Below are positions 9,904 to 20,957 of a stretch of DNA of 64,000 nt, piece after piece; the stretch's first letter is position 1; each line of letters starts with the position of its first letter. Both the position numbers and the translations under genes were made by a program. The stretch spans positions 1,364,001 through 1,428,000 of the forward strand of contig CP085830.1 in assembly GCA_020809705.1 (NCBI GenBank), written 5' to 3'. The notes beneath the pieces were generated by a model that made no database searches, had not been told where the DNA came from, and saw nothing but the letters and a program-made list of their open reading frames with translations. Source of the stretch: Calonectria ilicicola (taxonomy: Eukaryota; Ascomycota; Sordariomycetes; Hypocreales; Nectriaceae).

Positions 9904-11907
9904 ATGTCTGGCAGAAAGAATGTCGAGTCAGCTATCAGCCGTCTCAAATCATATGGCGCTTATGGGAACGTACTGTGGTTTGGTTTCGGCATCGATCCTC
10001 TACCCCGACTTCTAGGCAGAACTGAGCAGGGATTTATGAGCTTAGCCCTTTGCGCAGCACTTTCGGAATCTTACCACGAAGATACGGCGTCACAAATTCT
10101 TTATCATATGGCCAGAGAATTGCAGCTCCCTGAAGATATAGCTCCATCGATGCTAGAATGGCGGTCATACTTGCGACCATTTCAGGGTGTGTTTGCTGTA
10201 ACTAAATTTCCACTTGTAGTTGGGCAATTCATGATATTCCTGGAGGCTTCCATAGATACATCTATGAAACCCCTCAACCAAACACACCATGACGCACCTA
10301 CGATAGCTAAGGCTCTTTGTGCGCTTGGCGAAGTTTCTCTCGGTAAAATAGCCTCAATTATCATCACAGGAGCATCAGATGGAGCTTGGATTGCTGCGTT
10401 CGCGGATTGGATCCTTGGTCTCAATGTAGCACTCTTTGACTCAGATGGGCAAGTTGTGTATGCAAATTGTCAGCCAGGAACAGAACAAGTTCGAGTATCC
10501 CCGCCTAATTTTAACCTTACGGACGAGCGGCTGAGTCATACAAATACATATTACCTAGATGGTGGCATCAAGAAAATAATAAGGGATAAGGCGCTGCAGT
10601 CTCTCGGTAGACTACCTTGGGGTGATTCTTTATCCCAAACATTTGGGGTAAAATTTCGCAAGTGCATTACTGAGGCTTCGGAATACACAAGCATAGTTAT
10701 TGGGAGTGCAGCAAGGATTTTCACTGAGGCTACCATATCAACCTTCGCCGAGATCCGGAACATGTACCGCTCTGATGAGTCCCACGGACGGGGTCTTGTT
10801 TCAAATTTGACAAACAGGTTTCCAGAATTGTCGCCGCTACGCCCGTCAATGGAGGCGGCAGTCGATGCCAGCTTCATCGATGCCAAGAACGCCTACCATG
10901 AAAATATGTCGCAAATACGCCAGATGTGCAATTGTTCAATTTGCCCTAAGCATTTACGGTTCCACGGAGACAGGCCCGAGCGATGCATGTCATTGCTAAT
11001 TGAGACCATTATCACTCTTGGTAGAGCTTTATCATGCATGAATATTGCTGAAGGGGTTTGCCCAACGAGGACAGGTCTTGAAGTACAGTATATGAACCAG
11101 ATGTCGAAGTTCGAGAGAAAGCCAGCTTCAAACAGCATTGTTGATGGCGACTATATGGCATCGCGCGAGCATTTTGGGGATGCTTACGACCTCATGGAAC
11201 AGGATATGCAAGATGGTTTCTACCGAGATTCCTATCTATTTCAGACCGCATTCCAGTTGTTTTCTAGAAAGCCTGTTTTCGATGTCATCACATCCAGCGC
11301 AGTGCAGTCACATGGAATCTGTGTATACTATCATAGTTTGTGCCAGTTGAGTGATAGAGGTGATATAACCCCTCTAATTCATGTCGTGCCTGGTACAATT
11401 GAATTCCACCGAAGGTCTTATGATGAAGTGAGGGATAAGGACAGTGAGAAGCTACATACAGTCTTCGGCCAACATTCCCCTCCGCCTGAGCCTAAGAAGT
11501 GGAAGGAAGTAACAAAAGCCTCATTACTAATTACGCCTAGTATAGGTTTTCTTGAGGCAGTCTATGAAGTCAAGACTAGTAACGGAACATCAATTCACAT
11601 CTCACCTTCGGCGTATGCGATAAAATCTCTTCAGGTCCGATATCCGCCAATCTCATCGCACCTTCAATGTGCTGCTGGTGACACTCCAAGAGTAGATCAC
11701 GTCGATTCGTACGTAAACAAACCCAATTTAAACAAGCCAGTGAGTTTGTTTGTCGGTAAATGCTTACCGCGATGTGTGGCTCAAAATTGTTGGCTCAATT
11801 TGGAAGGCTCGTTAGTAATTGCGGACAGAGGCTGCTTGGCATGCTCTTTCAAATATGCGAGAGAGTGGCAAGATTATAAAAATGTGCTTATTATTAAAGA
11901 GGAATAG
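9904..11907 (+). CDS. Uncharacterised fungal protein, possibly 5'-truncated
   Basis: The frame from ATG 9904 codes for 667 residues without introns. The N-terminal part, with VLWFGFGIDPLPRLLGRTEQ near residue 23 and an Ala/Leu-rich helix after it, matches in style a fungal family common in Fusarium-like genomes that has no assigned function. A Cys/His cluster near residues 340-350 (CNCSICPKH) could bind metal. The reading frame is open upstream to 9763. Before that come a TAA at 9760-9762 and then an in-frame ATG at 9706 followed by 18 sense codons. The upstream residues look protein-like, so the family's real start is probably 9706 and this copy has one nonsense codon. If the protein starts at 9904 it lacks about 66 N-terminal residues. 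The gene may be a recent pseudogene. Confidence 0.65.
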   Translation: MSGRKNVESAISRLKSYGAYGNVLWFGFGIDPLPRLLGRTEQGFMSLALCAALSESYHEDTASQILYHMARELQLPEDIAPSMLEWRSYLRPFQGVFAVTKFPLVVGQFMIFLEASIDTSMKPLNQTHHDAPTIAKALCALGEVSLGKIASIIITGASDGAWIAAFADWILGLNVALFDSDGQVVYANCQPGTEQVRVSPPNFNLTDERLSHTNTYYLDGGIKKIIRDKALQSLGRLPWGDSLSQTFGVKFRKCITEASEYTSIVIGSAARIFTEATISTFAEIRNMYRSDESHGRGLVSNLTNRFPELSPLRPSMEAAVDASFIDAKNAYHENMSQIRQMCNCSICPKHLRFHGDRPERCMSLLIETIITLGRALSCMNIAEGVCPTRTGLEVQYMNQMSKFERKPASNSIVDGDYMASREHFGDAYDLMEQDMQDGFYRDSYLFQTAFQLFSRKPVFDVITSSAVQSHGICVYYHSLCQLSDRGDITPLIHVVPGTIEFHRRSYDEVRDKDSEKLHTVFGQHSPPPEPKKWKEVTKASLLITPSIGFLEAVYEVKTSNGTSIHISPSAYAIKSLQVRYPPISSHLQCAAGDTPRVDHVDSYVNKPNLNKPVSLFVGKCLPRCVAQNCWLNLEGSLVIADRGCLACSFKYAREWQDYKNVLIIKEE

Positions 11908-12144
11908 TATCTTTTTAACATATCTGATACATTCAAATAAGCCCCGTCCCCTCTATTGGTTCAGTAATTGATGGCGATCGAGCTTTTCACTATGAAGCAT
12001 ATATGGTATAACAGAATCACTTATTTTTCAATACTACCAAATATTACCTCCATCTCCATTACACGTGACTTCATCCATTCATCTCGCGTTAATTCATGAA
12101 GTATCCACAACTATTCCCCCTCATCATAAGTCTTTCGTCACCAA
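11908..12144. other. Convergent 3' intergenic spacer
   Basis: This AT-rich spacer separates the 3' ends of the gene at 9.9 kb and the minus-strand O-methyltransferase. No further element is seen. Confidence 0.5.
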
Positions 12145-13486
12145 TTACTTCTTAAGCTTGGCCTCAAGCATTACTGTTCGACCATATGCAGAGGGATATA
12201 TTTTAACAATCTCCAGGCCAGCACCATCAAGGATCTCCGTAAAGTCGGACATTTTCTTCTCTTGACCAGTCATGCAGAAAAGCGCAAAGTCAAGCCAATA
12301 TAGTTCCATGTTCTCGTATGGTTCGACGGCATCTGGAATCATCTGGTCGCAGATAATGAGTCGTGAGTCGGGACCCATAGCCGAGGCAGTGTTTTTGACA
12401 AATTCGATGCACACTGGGGTATAAAAGTCGTGGAGGAAGCGGCGCATAAAATAAATGTGCGCATCTGCACAAGGCAGAGGCCGTGGGTTAGCGAAAGGAT
12501 TCATCACAGTGGCATAAAGCCATTGGATTGGGGGGAATGACTCCAAATGGGTACGTACTTTTAACAGGCTGTGGAGTAAACGCGTCATAGCTCATAAGTT
12601 CAAACCCAGTGTAGGCTTCGGGTTTCATGTCATTGATGACACTGGGTAGATCCTGGAGGATGTACTTGGCGTCAAAGGCACCGTTGATGATTTCATCCCG
12701 GATAGCGAAGCAAGATTGGCCGTGACCAGCGCCGACGTCAACAAGGAATGGGCGTTCAGGGTCCTGCTGGACCGCCTCCTTTAGGGACTCAAAGGGGAAC
12801 ATGCCCGTGACAGGCATCAACTTGTCGACCATGAACATGTTGGTGTTCCAAACTTCGCGGCGCTCCGGGTCCGGGTCCATATCGAGCAGCTCAAAGTATG
12901 ACTTGCCGAGGTGCTCCTTGCCAACCGAGAAGACAGCAGGGGACTTGAGTAGATCAAATACATCATCGGGTTTGTGGGACTTGAGATATTCCGGTAGGTG
13001 AATCCAGGCGCGAGTAAATTCCAGGGTGATCATGAAGAAGGAGCCGAGACCTTTCGGGTTCAGGGTGCGGGAGAGGTCATTGTGAGCATAAGTGTCAGGA
13101 GTCGGTTCGGTGAAGACGCCGTGGTTAACCGCCACTCGGTATGCACGGTGAATGACTGTGGGGGCGACATTGGTGATGCGAGCCAATTCATCGGCGGTGA
13201 TGGGACTTCCATCCTCGGGCATTGCATGGTAAGCTCGAATGCCCAAGATTGTGTGAACGGCGCCTCCGAGACTAAGTTGCTCAAACAAACGTGTTATCAC
13301 ATCGATTGGCTCTTGCATGGCAATGCGTACGCGTTCAGTCTGCTTCATGACGGCTTGGTGGCTGATCGGGTTGTCCTCGTAAGCCTCCAGATCAGCCACC
13401 AGCTTCCTGGCCTCCTCTAGGGCCTTGCGGACCTTGGGATGAGCCTTGGCAGAAGAACTGCTTGGGCGTCTTTCACTGATTGCCAT
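12145..13486 (-). CDS. SAM-dependent O-methyltransferase
   Basis: Two exons on the minus strand: 13486-12559 and 12464-12145, with a 94-nt intron (12465-12558; GTACGT donor, TGCAG acceptor). The product has 415 residues. The ATG at 13486 has a strong context (CACCATGG). The N-terminal half is a winged-helix dimerisation domain. The SAM-binding glycine motif VDVGAGHGQ is at residues 249-257, and the catalytic His of class II plant/fungal O-methyltransferases is His321 in RRFLHDF. Such enzymes methylate phenolic hydroxyls of polyketides and related metabolites. It is transcribed divergently from the LaeA-like methyltransferase at 14.3 kb and shares its promoter region. No polyketide or peptide synthase lies in the window, so the substrate cannot be inferred. 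The intron removes a spurious in-frame extension after VK. Confidence 0.88.
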
Positions 13487-14343
13487 GGTGTTGTGCAATT
13501 GAAGGGGTGTGTTGTGAAAAGTGATGTGATGTGTAATGTGTCAGACGGCAAATCTAAGACAAGACCCGGAAACTCGGTCAAGCCAGTAATGGTTCGTTCG
13601 TGGAGAATTTTGGGCGGAGGGATTTTGCGCTCCTTCGGGAAGGGCCACATGTTTGTAACTGAGCGAGAGCAGGGCAGTCAGTTCATGTCGACAGGGATTG
13701 ACCGTCAACCATCAGGTGAGGCCGGTGGAAAGGGAGCGCCACCAACAACCAAACCCTAGTCGGCCCACCTTGCCAAGTGTTTCTCGTGTCCACAGAGACA
13801 ACACTTCTCCACCAGGGAGTTGGCCACGAGAGAAGATGAAGCTATCCGTGCGTAACAGTTGTCTAGTCTCTGTGGCGTGGACTGGAACTGGCCAACTCAG
13901 GCAAGTAATAAGCTTGGATAGCCAAAGTCTATCTATCCTCCGAGCGCTTTGATCGATCGAGACCTTCAGCGGGCCGTCGGAAATCCACCGAACCAGGCCA
14001 ATTAGTGCGCCATGCTGAGCCGGGGCTGGTTATCCATGTCCCGCGTGCACAATTCACTCCAATCAACATATGGAAGCATGCCCGCCAAGTTCCCGGCGTT
14101 GGCTGTTTCTACGAGAGCAGGAGGGGTTGGCGACAACCGAGTCGCACCACTCGTTATTCCAACATCCCGGCTCTCGTAACCGGGCAGTTTTTCTTTGTTG
14201 AATATCTCATTATCGGTTTTCCGAGGTAGATTCTGGTGCATCTGCTCGTCCGTCTTGCCACATCTTGTTTCCTTCCACCCACCATCATCAACCATCGAGC
14301 CCTCATTCACACCCTCCAACCCATAGAACCCAGCCAGCCGATC
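13487..14343. promoter_or_regulatory. Shared divergent promoter region
   Basis: These 857 bp separate the start codons of the O-methyltransferase (minus) and the LaeA-like methyltransferase (plus). A pyrimidine-rich leader precedes the ATG at 14344. The palindrome GATCGATC lies near 13951, but I cannot assign it to a known factor. The divergent layout allows common control of both genes; that is inference. Confidence 0.5.
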
Positions 14344-16239
14344 ATGTCGTCTCCCGAGACCAACCAGGATGAGGAATCTGTCCTCCAGCCTGATAGCGTA
14401 AGTGTCTTCCCTCAACCCTAGTCTCTGTTGAGTCCCGTTGTCGGTAGATAATCGGGGCTTGGAAACCTTGCTTGGCCACGAGGAAAACTTTCGACTAACC
14501 AACCATTGAAACCTTCCAGGATCAACGCAGTGTCGAGGATGACGAGGTCAGTAATCTCCCATGGTCTATCGTCATATCGTTCCCCTCTTGAAACCCGAGA
14601 CGAAAAAAAATAAGAAAAGTCCTCACGAAAAGTTTTCGTGCGTCTTCATTTCGTTGGCGCTTCCGTTTGGCTTACGTCTTGTTCGAAACCAACGTCCAGC
14701 ATGATGTGTCCCGTTAATTCCCATTGGTACTAGTGGGTGCGCCAAGTGGACCGTTCAACTCACATCATTGCACTAACGAGTGGAACATCTCCACCACCCG
14801 CTACCGAATGGATCGGCCCGCTGACCAGTTTTCATTCCTGATGTTTAGGTTTTTGATGATCAGAGTGATAGGTCGTCGTTGACGTCTCTTACTTCATCTA
14901 TTTTGAGGGGAAAAGTTGAAGGCGGCAGGACTTATGCCGTTTACGGAAAGGAAGGTCAGTGATCCCCATAATAACTTATTACACGAGAGTCCTAAGAGCA
15001 TGGTTGAGAAGTTCTATGGGTGAAGTGAAAGCCATACTAAGAATATCAATTAGAATACGGATTGCCTATGGATGAGGCCGAGCTCGATCGCATTGACATG
15101 TGCCATGCCAAATACTGTGCATTGATCGGCAAGAGTCGTTTCCTTGCACCCGTCTCAGATCCTGAAAAAATTCTAGATCTTGGCTGTGGAACTGGTCAGT
15201 CTCATTATGTTGGCTCATCACTCATGATGCTACAACTCTACTAACATTCACCCCTAGGAATTTGGTCAATTGAGATGGCTGAGGAGTACCCTGCTGCTGA
15301 AGTAAGTTACCAATTGGCAAACTAGCACACTATAGACGGCACATTTCACCGTGCACTTGTTTGTCAGTGGCTGATCAACGACTAGGTTATCGGTGTAGAT
15401 GTTGCCCCTACCCAACCCCATTGGTAAGCACAGATCATCCTCGTCCCATTTTGTGATCAACGCAACGGCTAAACATCAACGACTAGGGTACCTCCCAACT
15501 GCCGCTTCGAGCTAGATGATATCGAAAGGGATTGGACATGGAAGGAGAACAGCTTTGATTTCGTCTTTTCTCGCGATCTGCTACTCGCCATTCGGGATTG
15601 GCCAGGCCTTGTTGATCAAACATATACGTATGTCTAAACCCTACTCGGATCTTGCATCACCACATGCTCTCATCATCGCAATTACATCACCTATTTCCAG
15701 TCTTGCTAACATTCTGCGCTATGGCCAGTCACCTCAAACCAGGAGGCTGGGTCGAATTCCAGGCTATCGTTGGTATCCTTGGCTCTGATGATGACTCGAT
15801 CCCTGAGGACAGCTACTTGCGCAAATTCTCTGGTATGATGGAGTCAGCATCCTCCAAGTACGGGGCCAGTCTCAGCGATCCCATGAGATGGAAAGGTTGG
15901 CTCGAAGAGCGAGGCTTCAAGAACGTAACCCAGAAGATCTTCAAGTTGCCATTCAACCCGTGGCCCAAAGACCCTCGCATGAAGCTTCTAGGCGCTTGGG
16001 AGATGGAGAATCTCCTCAGTGGACTGGAGGCCATGGTCACAAGAATGTTCCAAAAGGGCCTTGGCTGGTCGGATGCCGAGGTGGCTGTATTCCTAGCATA
16101 CTTGAGGAAGGAGATAAAGAACCCACGCATGCACGGATACTGGCCCTAGTAAGTAAACTTGCATATGGCTGTTCACATTTTATCAGTACTGATAATTTCC
16201 AGTTATGTCGTATATGCGCAGAAACCAACTGAGGCATGA
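14344..16239 (+). CDS. LaeA-like SAM-dependent methyltransferase, nine exons
   Basis: Exons: 14344-14397, 14520-14546, 14849-14954, 15054-15194, 15258-15301, 15386-15423, 15487-15627, 15729-16148 and 16203-16239. All junctions are GT-AG and in phase, giving 335 residues. A short acidic N-terminus precedes the methyltransferase core: DEAELDRIDMCHAKY near 69-83, the SAM motif ILDLGCGTG at 102-110, the acidic motif II VIGVDVAP and the HLKPGGWVEFQ motif typical of the LaeA/TAM family. Relatives include LaeA, a nuclear regulator of secondary metabolism, and many cluster-associated or orphan paralogues; this copy is more probably a paralogue than LaeA itself. Exon 2 is a 27-nt microexon. The gene faces the O-methyltransferase across a common promoter. 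Conventional single-frame calling would see only its eighth exon. Confidence 0.88.
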
Positions 16240-16552
16240 TATCGGCTCATCGACTACACACACCTATCCCAATAAAATTAAAGGACGAAAGCCCTGCAAC
16301 TTCTTCACTACTCGCTGAGATGGGTCATGCCAATGCGATGTCAATAGCTGATGGTTTGGTTTGTTGCACTCGTTTCAATGGCTCAAAGACGGAGAAGAAA
16401 TGTATAAAATTTGGCTCATCTCTCTAGAGATACCATGATGAGAATATTAGATGATATAGATCATCATGCCAGATCAACGAAATCCCTACGATGTGGTTAA
16501 GAAGAATTAACTAAAATTAACCATCCTGTCCCCTTCTGAGCGAATAGTGCTC
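16240..16552. other. Convergent 3' spacer
   Basis: This spacer lies between the ends of the LaeA-like gene and the minus-strand deaminase. It contains an ATGATATAGATCATCAT inverted repeat near 16450 that could be a processing signal or chance. No gene is seen. Confidence 0.45.
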
Positions 16553-17140
16553 CTACCGTCTAAATGTGCTCCAATAAATGTCCGCGTCTGCCATTATTTC
16601 CGCATCCAATCTTTCAACTGGCCCCATCACTTGGATATCTTTCTGTCCGCCTCGGATGACATCGTAACAACTGATAGACATGGTCATATTGTCTTGATTT
16701 CCATTTCCAGTAAGTGTTAACAATTGCTTCTCAGATGCACCGAAGACGATCCTGCCAATGTTGGCCCAGTAGGCAGTTCCAGTGCACATGCAGCAAGGTT
16801 CCCATGTGGTATACATGGTGCACTTCCATAAAAAGTCTTGCGAATAATGCAACGCAGCAAGTCTAGCCAACGAGGATTCAGCATGCTCGACGTGTGAGAC
16901 TGACTGATGAGCTAAGAGGACCTCTTGATGGTCGGGACCAACCAAAATCGCCGCGAATGGGCGTTTTTTATGCAGAATCTGAGCCTTATGCTGCAATTCA
17001 AGGGCTTTCGACATATTCTATTAGTGGAATTTATGTTTAGTGAATGCTATGAGCTGGAAGTTCATGAAATCAATCCTACCGTCGCAATTTGCCCCTCCGT
17101 TGGATCGGTGCGAGGCGGAAATATATTTGTCGCATCCATC
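16553..17140 (-). CDS. Cytidine/deoxycytidylate-type (guanine or nucleoside) deaminase
   Basis: Two exons on the minus strand: 17140-17081 and 17017-16553, joined across a 63-nt intron (17018-17080; GTAGGA donor, TAATAG acceptor), giving 174 residues. The zinc-dependent deaminase signature is complete: HAE at residues 65-67 (His ligand and catalytic Glu), and PCxxC with ligands Cys95 and Cys98. The stretch AYWANIGRIVFG after the second motif is most like guanine deaminases and tRNA-adenosine-deaminase relatives. It would hydrolytically deaminate a purine or related base; the exact substrate is not readable. The N-terminal exon is supported by phase and splice signals, but a start at Met22 remains possible. 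Confidence 0.82.
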
Positions 17141-17997
17141 TGAGGCATATCGCTCATGCTGACCAATAAAATTGATGGGTGAGCTACTATAGAAACACTC
17201 TAGCGGGAGATATGTATAACAGTGCTTTTTTGAAAAAAAAAAAAAAAGGCCCTTAAATGAGCGATAATTGAGATGGAGATTGAGTTGCGGTGCTGCTATC
17301 AAGGCGGGGTCATTGGAGCTTACAATGATAAGATACGACGACTTGGCTTGCCCAGGAATGCACACCGCCAGCCATTTGACCATTGTTCCATAAAAGCGCA
17401 AGCTTGATTGTGATTTTCTTGGTCGTCCAATATATAAATCCTATTATTTTTCTGTGGCAAATATTAATTCTTGAACAAGCACGTAGGGTACCACCCCATT
17501 TTTAACGCCTGACTGTCCATGAGGTTTGACTAATGTCTGACGTCATCTGCTAAGACCACCCACACTGTACAGACCTCCCCCGTGGAGTTAGAGGTATTTC
17601 AACTACTGTGTATTTGCGCAGAGTTGCAAGAATGTTCTTCCAAATGTCGGACAATCATCAATCATATCAAGAATGCCTTGCTCGCCGTACCCCGGCAGAA
17701 AATTAACTTAGTTTCATGGTGGCGTCTGCACAGCCACTAAAAGGCCTCAAAACTGAAGCGAGATGGAGGTTGAGTGGACGAGTATGAAGGAAGCAATTAC
17801 GCCTAAGCTCATGTGGGTCGCTCAAAGTGGCTGATGGCTGCCTCATTCTGCCTGCGGTTTCAGAGGGAGCTGAGGCGATACATGTGACGCTCTCTGAATC
17901 CAAGCAAAATATCCGGTAACCGATTCCATACGTCCATTTTTCCGTTGTTCGTTTTACTCGAAAAATTAACAGTAAATAATCCAGACTCTTATTCATA
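17141..17997. other. Intergenic region between deaminase and HET gene
   Basis: The region holds the divergent promoters of the deaminase (minus) and the HET-domain gene (plus). It contains a run of 14 A near 17234. No conserved frame or RNA gene is recognised. Confidence 0.4.
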
Positions 17998-20028
17998 ATG
18001 GTGCCGCCGCCCCCACGTCGTGCATCCTTGGTCTATCAACCACTTGTCGCTGCGAACAACGAAATCCGCATTCTGGTCATGGAACCGGCCGAGAATGACG
18101 ACGACGAGATAATATGCTCTTTAATTCATGTTCCACTGGAAACTAGCTCCGATTATACTGCTCTCTCGTACTGTTGGGGCGACATGAAACGAAATGTGGC
18201 AATTAGAGTCAACGATCAGATCATGTTCATCACACCAAGCCTTGAGCGAGCGCTAACCGCGTTTCGGCGAAGACGAACCTTGCGAGTTTGGGCCGATGCC
18301 ATTTGTATAAACCAAACAGACTTGGAAGAGCGCAGTTATCAGGTTCTACGAATGGCCGCCATTTATCGCACAGCTGTCAATGTGATCGCCTGGCTTGGCC
18401 CTTGCAAAAATGAGACCGCTCACCAGCTATCCCGTCTCAGGCGTCAGGTAGATAAGCTACTGAGCTTTAGTGATATGTTCGACAAATTCCAGTGTCGGGG
18501 GAAACAGTCAGCTATGGAAAAGGACGAGACATTATTCACGGCAGCCCAACTTCGATACGACCCGTTTGACGACGAAAAGCGAAGGCAGCATGACCTGGCA
18601 AGAGTTGCTCGGGGGATATCCCAACTATTGATAAAGGAAAACTTTAATAGTTCTGTCAAGCGCTCTAAATCCTACAAAGCCCTAAAATACTTTCAGCAAA
18701 ACTTGAACACCCCATCAAACTGGAGCCCACTAAGGAGAGTGCTAGAATGCGAATATTGGTCCCGAGTTTGGATCATTCAGGAATTATCAATGGCTAAAAG
18801 TCCAAAGGTTTTACTAGGCGATCAGACCGTTTCATTTTCAGACATCAGCTTTCTTGTTGCGTGCTATAGGATCTTGTGCAGAGCCGAGTTGGTCAAGGAT
18901 GATGACGGCCTAGAGTCAAATTGCCGACACATTCAAAATCTTCACAAATTTGAGGAACTTCAGAGCAAATTAAAGCCGGTTCCACTCGCCACAGCCTTGA
19001 AGATGGCGTCGTTTGCCCGTTCGACAGATCCCCGCGACAAGGTATATGGGATTCTGGGATTAACCTACACCGGCGCCATCATATTTCCGAGTCCATCTTA
19101 TGGGAGAGATTTATGGAACATCAATGTGGAGGCAACTATGCGCATTATAAGACTAGAACAAACCCTTGATCACGTAATTGCGAGATTTACAGCCCCGCAA
19201 TCATGGATAATCGACTGGTTTGATTCCCGCACTTGGTCGCATAGTTCACTGGCATCTTACTTTTCAAATACCACAATATTCAAAAAGAAGCACTGGGGAT
19301 ATACAGACAGAGTTCAAATACGACAAACAGTGCCGCAAGTTTCTCTTTCCGGCCGAAATTTGGTTGTGGAAGCCTTGATAATAGATACTATCCGCAGTTG
19401 CTCGGCGACATACTCTGAGAGAAACATGGAACCGCAAACTTCAGAGACCAATGAAAACAAACAAGATGATCGAAATCACGACTCTTTAGACATGGGCAGA
19501 TTCAAGAAATCACTCTGTCGTTGTTTCAGCATTTGTCGTGAGGAAGCCATTCCTACTGAGAAGTTCTTTTACAGTCTTGGCTTTACGATGCAAAAAGCAA
19601 GCTCGGTGAAGATACAAAACATTCAAAATATTGCAAAGCTCAATAAAATATTGGAATGGGCAGAGTGCCCTGGAAACTCCAATTTTAGGATTGGGTCTCA
19701 ATCCTTGGAGCAGTGGTTTTCTCCAGCAACGAAGTCCAAGCTCACTTGGTCAACCAAAACCAAGATAGAATCTGCCTCCGATGTGGTGTCAAGCATCAAA
19801 CAAGTGCTGAAGCTTGATATGAGATTAGGAGAAACCGAGGGCAATCGTCTAGGGTGGTTCACAAAACACGCGCGGGCAGGTGATGCTGTTGCCCGATTGC
19901 GTGGATGTAGTGTAGCCGTGGTTCTTCGGGATTTAGGAGATGGTACATATTTAATAGTCGGCGATTGCGTGATCAATGGCACAAGGGCAATGAAAGAGAA
20001 TAAGTGGGAGGATATCAAATTGTTTTGA
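17998..20028 (+). CDS. HET-domain (heterokaryon incompatibility) protein
   Basis: This is a single-exon frame of 676 residues starting at the ATG at 17998. The HET domain is clear: YTALSYCWGD near residues 53-62, SLERAL near 80, WADAICINQ at 98-106, the RMAAIY block, and VIAWLG near 130. A second conserved stretch, YWSRVWIIQELSMAK, follows near residue 250. The C-terminus carries the usual closing motif of large HET proteins (YLIVGDCVINGT near 650-661). HET proteins act in nonself recognition and can trigger regulated cell death after hyphal fusion. The central region is divergent and has no NACHT or repeat domain. The frame is intact. Confidence 0.93.
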   Translation: MVPPPPRRASLVYQPLVAANNEIRILVMEPAENDDDEIICSLIHVPLETSSDYTALSYCWGDMKRNVAIRVNDQIMFITPSLERALTAFRRRRTLRVWADAICINQTDLEERSYQVLRMAAIYRTAVNVIAWLGPCKNETAHQLSRLRRQVDKLLSFSDMFDKFQCRGKQSAMEKDETLFTAAQLRYDPFDDEKRRQHDLARVARGISQLLIKENFNSSVKRSKSYKALKYFQQNLNTPSNWSPLRRVLECEYWSRVWIIQELSMAKSPKVLLGDQTVSFSDISFLVACYRILCRAELVKDDDGLESNCRHIQNLHKFEELQSKLKPVPLATALKMASFARSTDPRDKVYGILGLTYTGAIIFPSPSYGRDLWNINVEATMRIIRLEQTLDHVIARFTAPQSWIIDWFDSRTWSHSSLASYFSNTTIFKKKHWGYTDRVQIRQTVPQVSLSGRNLVVEALIIDTIRSCSATYSERNMEPQTSETNENKQDDRNHDSLDMGRFKKSLCRCFSICREEAIPTEKFFYSLGFTMQKASSVKIQNIQNIAKLNKILEWAECPGNSNFRIGSQSLEQWFSPATKSKLTWSTKTKIESASDVVSSIKQVLKLDMRLGETEGNRLGWFTKHARAGDAVARLRGCSVAVVLRDLGDGTYLIVGDCVINGTRAMKENKWEDIKLF

Positions 20029-20957
20029 GTGAGATCGTCTATCTGTGTCCGGAGATCCCAATTTGAGCCAACTGGAGAACACACATGTATTGAGATCAAT
20101 AGGGAACTTAAAAATATTAATGGACGCGCGAAAGTAGCGTGTAATTCTCAGGTTTTATGTACAAATGGATTCCTAGTCCTGAAATTCGAGTATCTTCGAC
20201 TGTGCACAATGAAGTTCATATCCCAGCTTCAGAAAAGAAAGCAACGCCCCAGACCACCATCCACTTTGGGCTATGCCCGAGACCCCATAAAAAGCAGGGC
20301 GGGCCGCGCCAACGGCGATCTTGGACCCAACTCGCAAAGACATTTCATTTATTGGAAGGTTCATGAGTGAGACTTGACTGAAGCTGAGATTTGGGGGCAA
20401 GTTCAAGGTGGCCAGTGGTGTCGACAAGTTACAAGACAGGAGGTGTAAGAGAGAGAACAGAAGCAGCGCAGTGTTTTTTGCATTCCAGACACCACATAAT
20501 AAACATCACAATATATTTCTGACGCCCACATGAAGCCTACTTTACTTTGTCAGATTGAAATGATGATGAGAACTTGCTATTCTAGACCCAAGAAGAAGGA
20601 AAAAAGAGCTCGTTGTCAAGCACGGCCCGTTTTAAATTCAACGCCGCGGGGCGGCGCGACGGCCCTCGCCCTAATTAAAAACAAAATGGGATGACCCGAA
20701 ATGAGATTGAGACACTCATCATCAGAAATCTGAAACAGAATCATCAAAATAACAAGAATGCAATGCATGCCAAATTTTTGTCCATGGCCAATCATCCATC
20801 AAGTAACTCAGACCGGTTAGAAGCGTCTACATACTTAAGACGAGCACTGGGTGCAGCCCTAAGCCGTTATTATTTTAGACTGTTGCAACAACAGCCTACC
20901 CGCCTTTTTATTTTATGATACCTGTCACTCGTTACTTGAATTGATTAAAAATTGGAA
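20029..20957. other. Intergenic, no supported gene
   Basis: Short frames on both strands have no domain. A GC-rich patch (GCCGCGGGGCGGCGCGACGG near 20643) stands out from the AT-rich surroundings. The last 100 bp are the likely promoter of the secreted protein at 20,958. Confidence 0.4.

Noticed and set aside
12998..13420. 140-codon plus-strand frame
   Set aside because: It is antisense to the O-methyltransferase, whose motifs are unambiguous.
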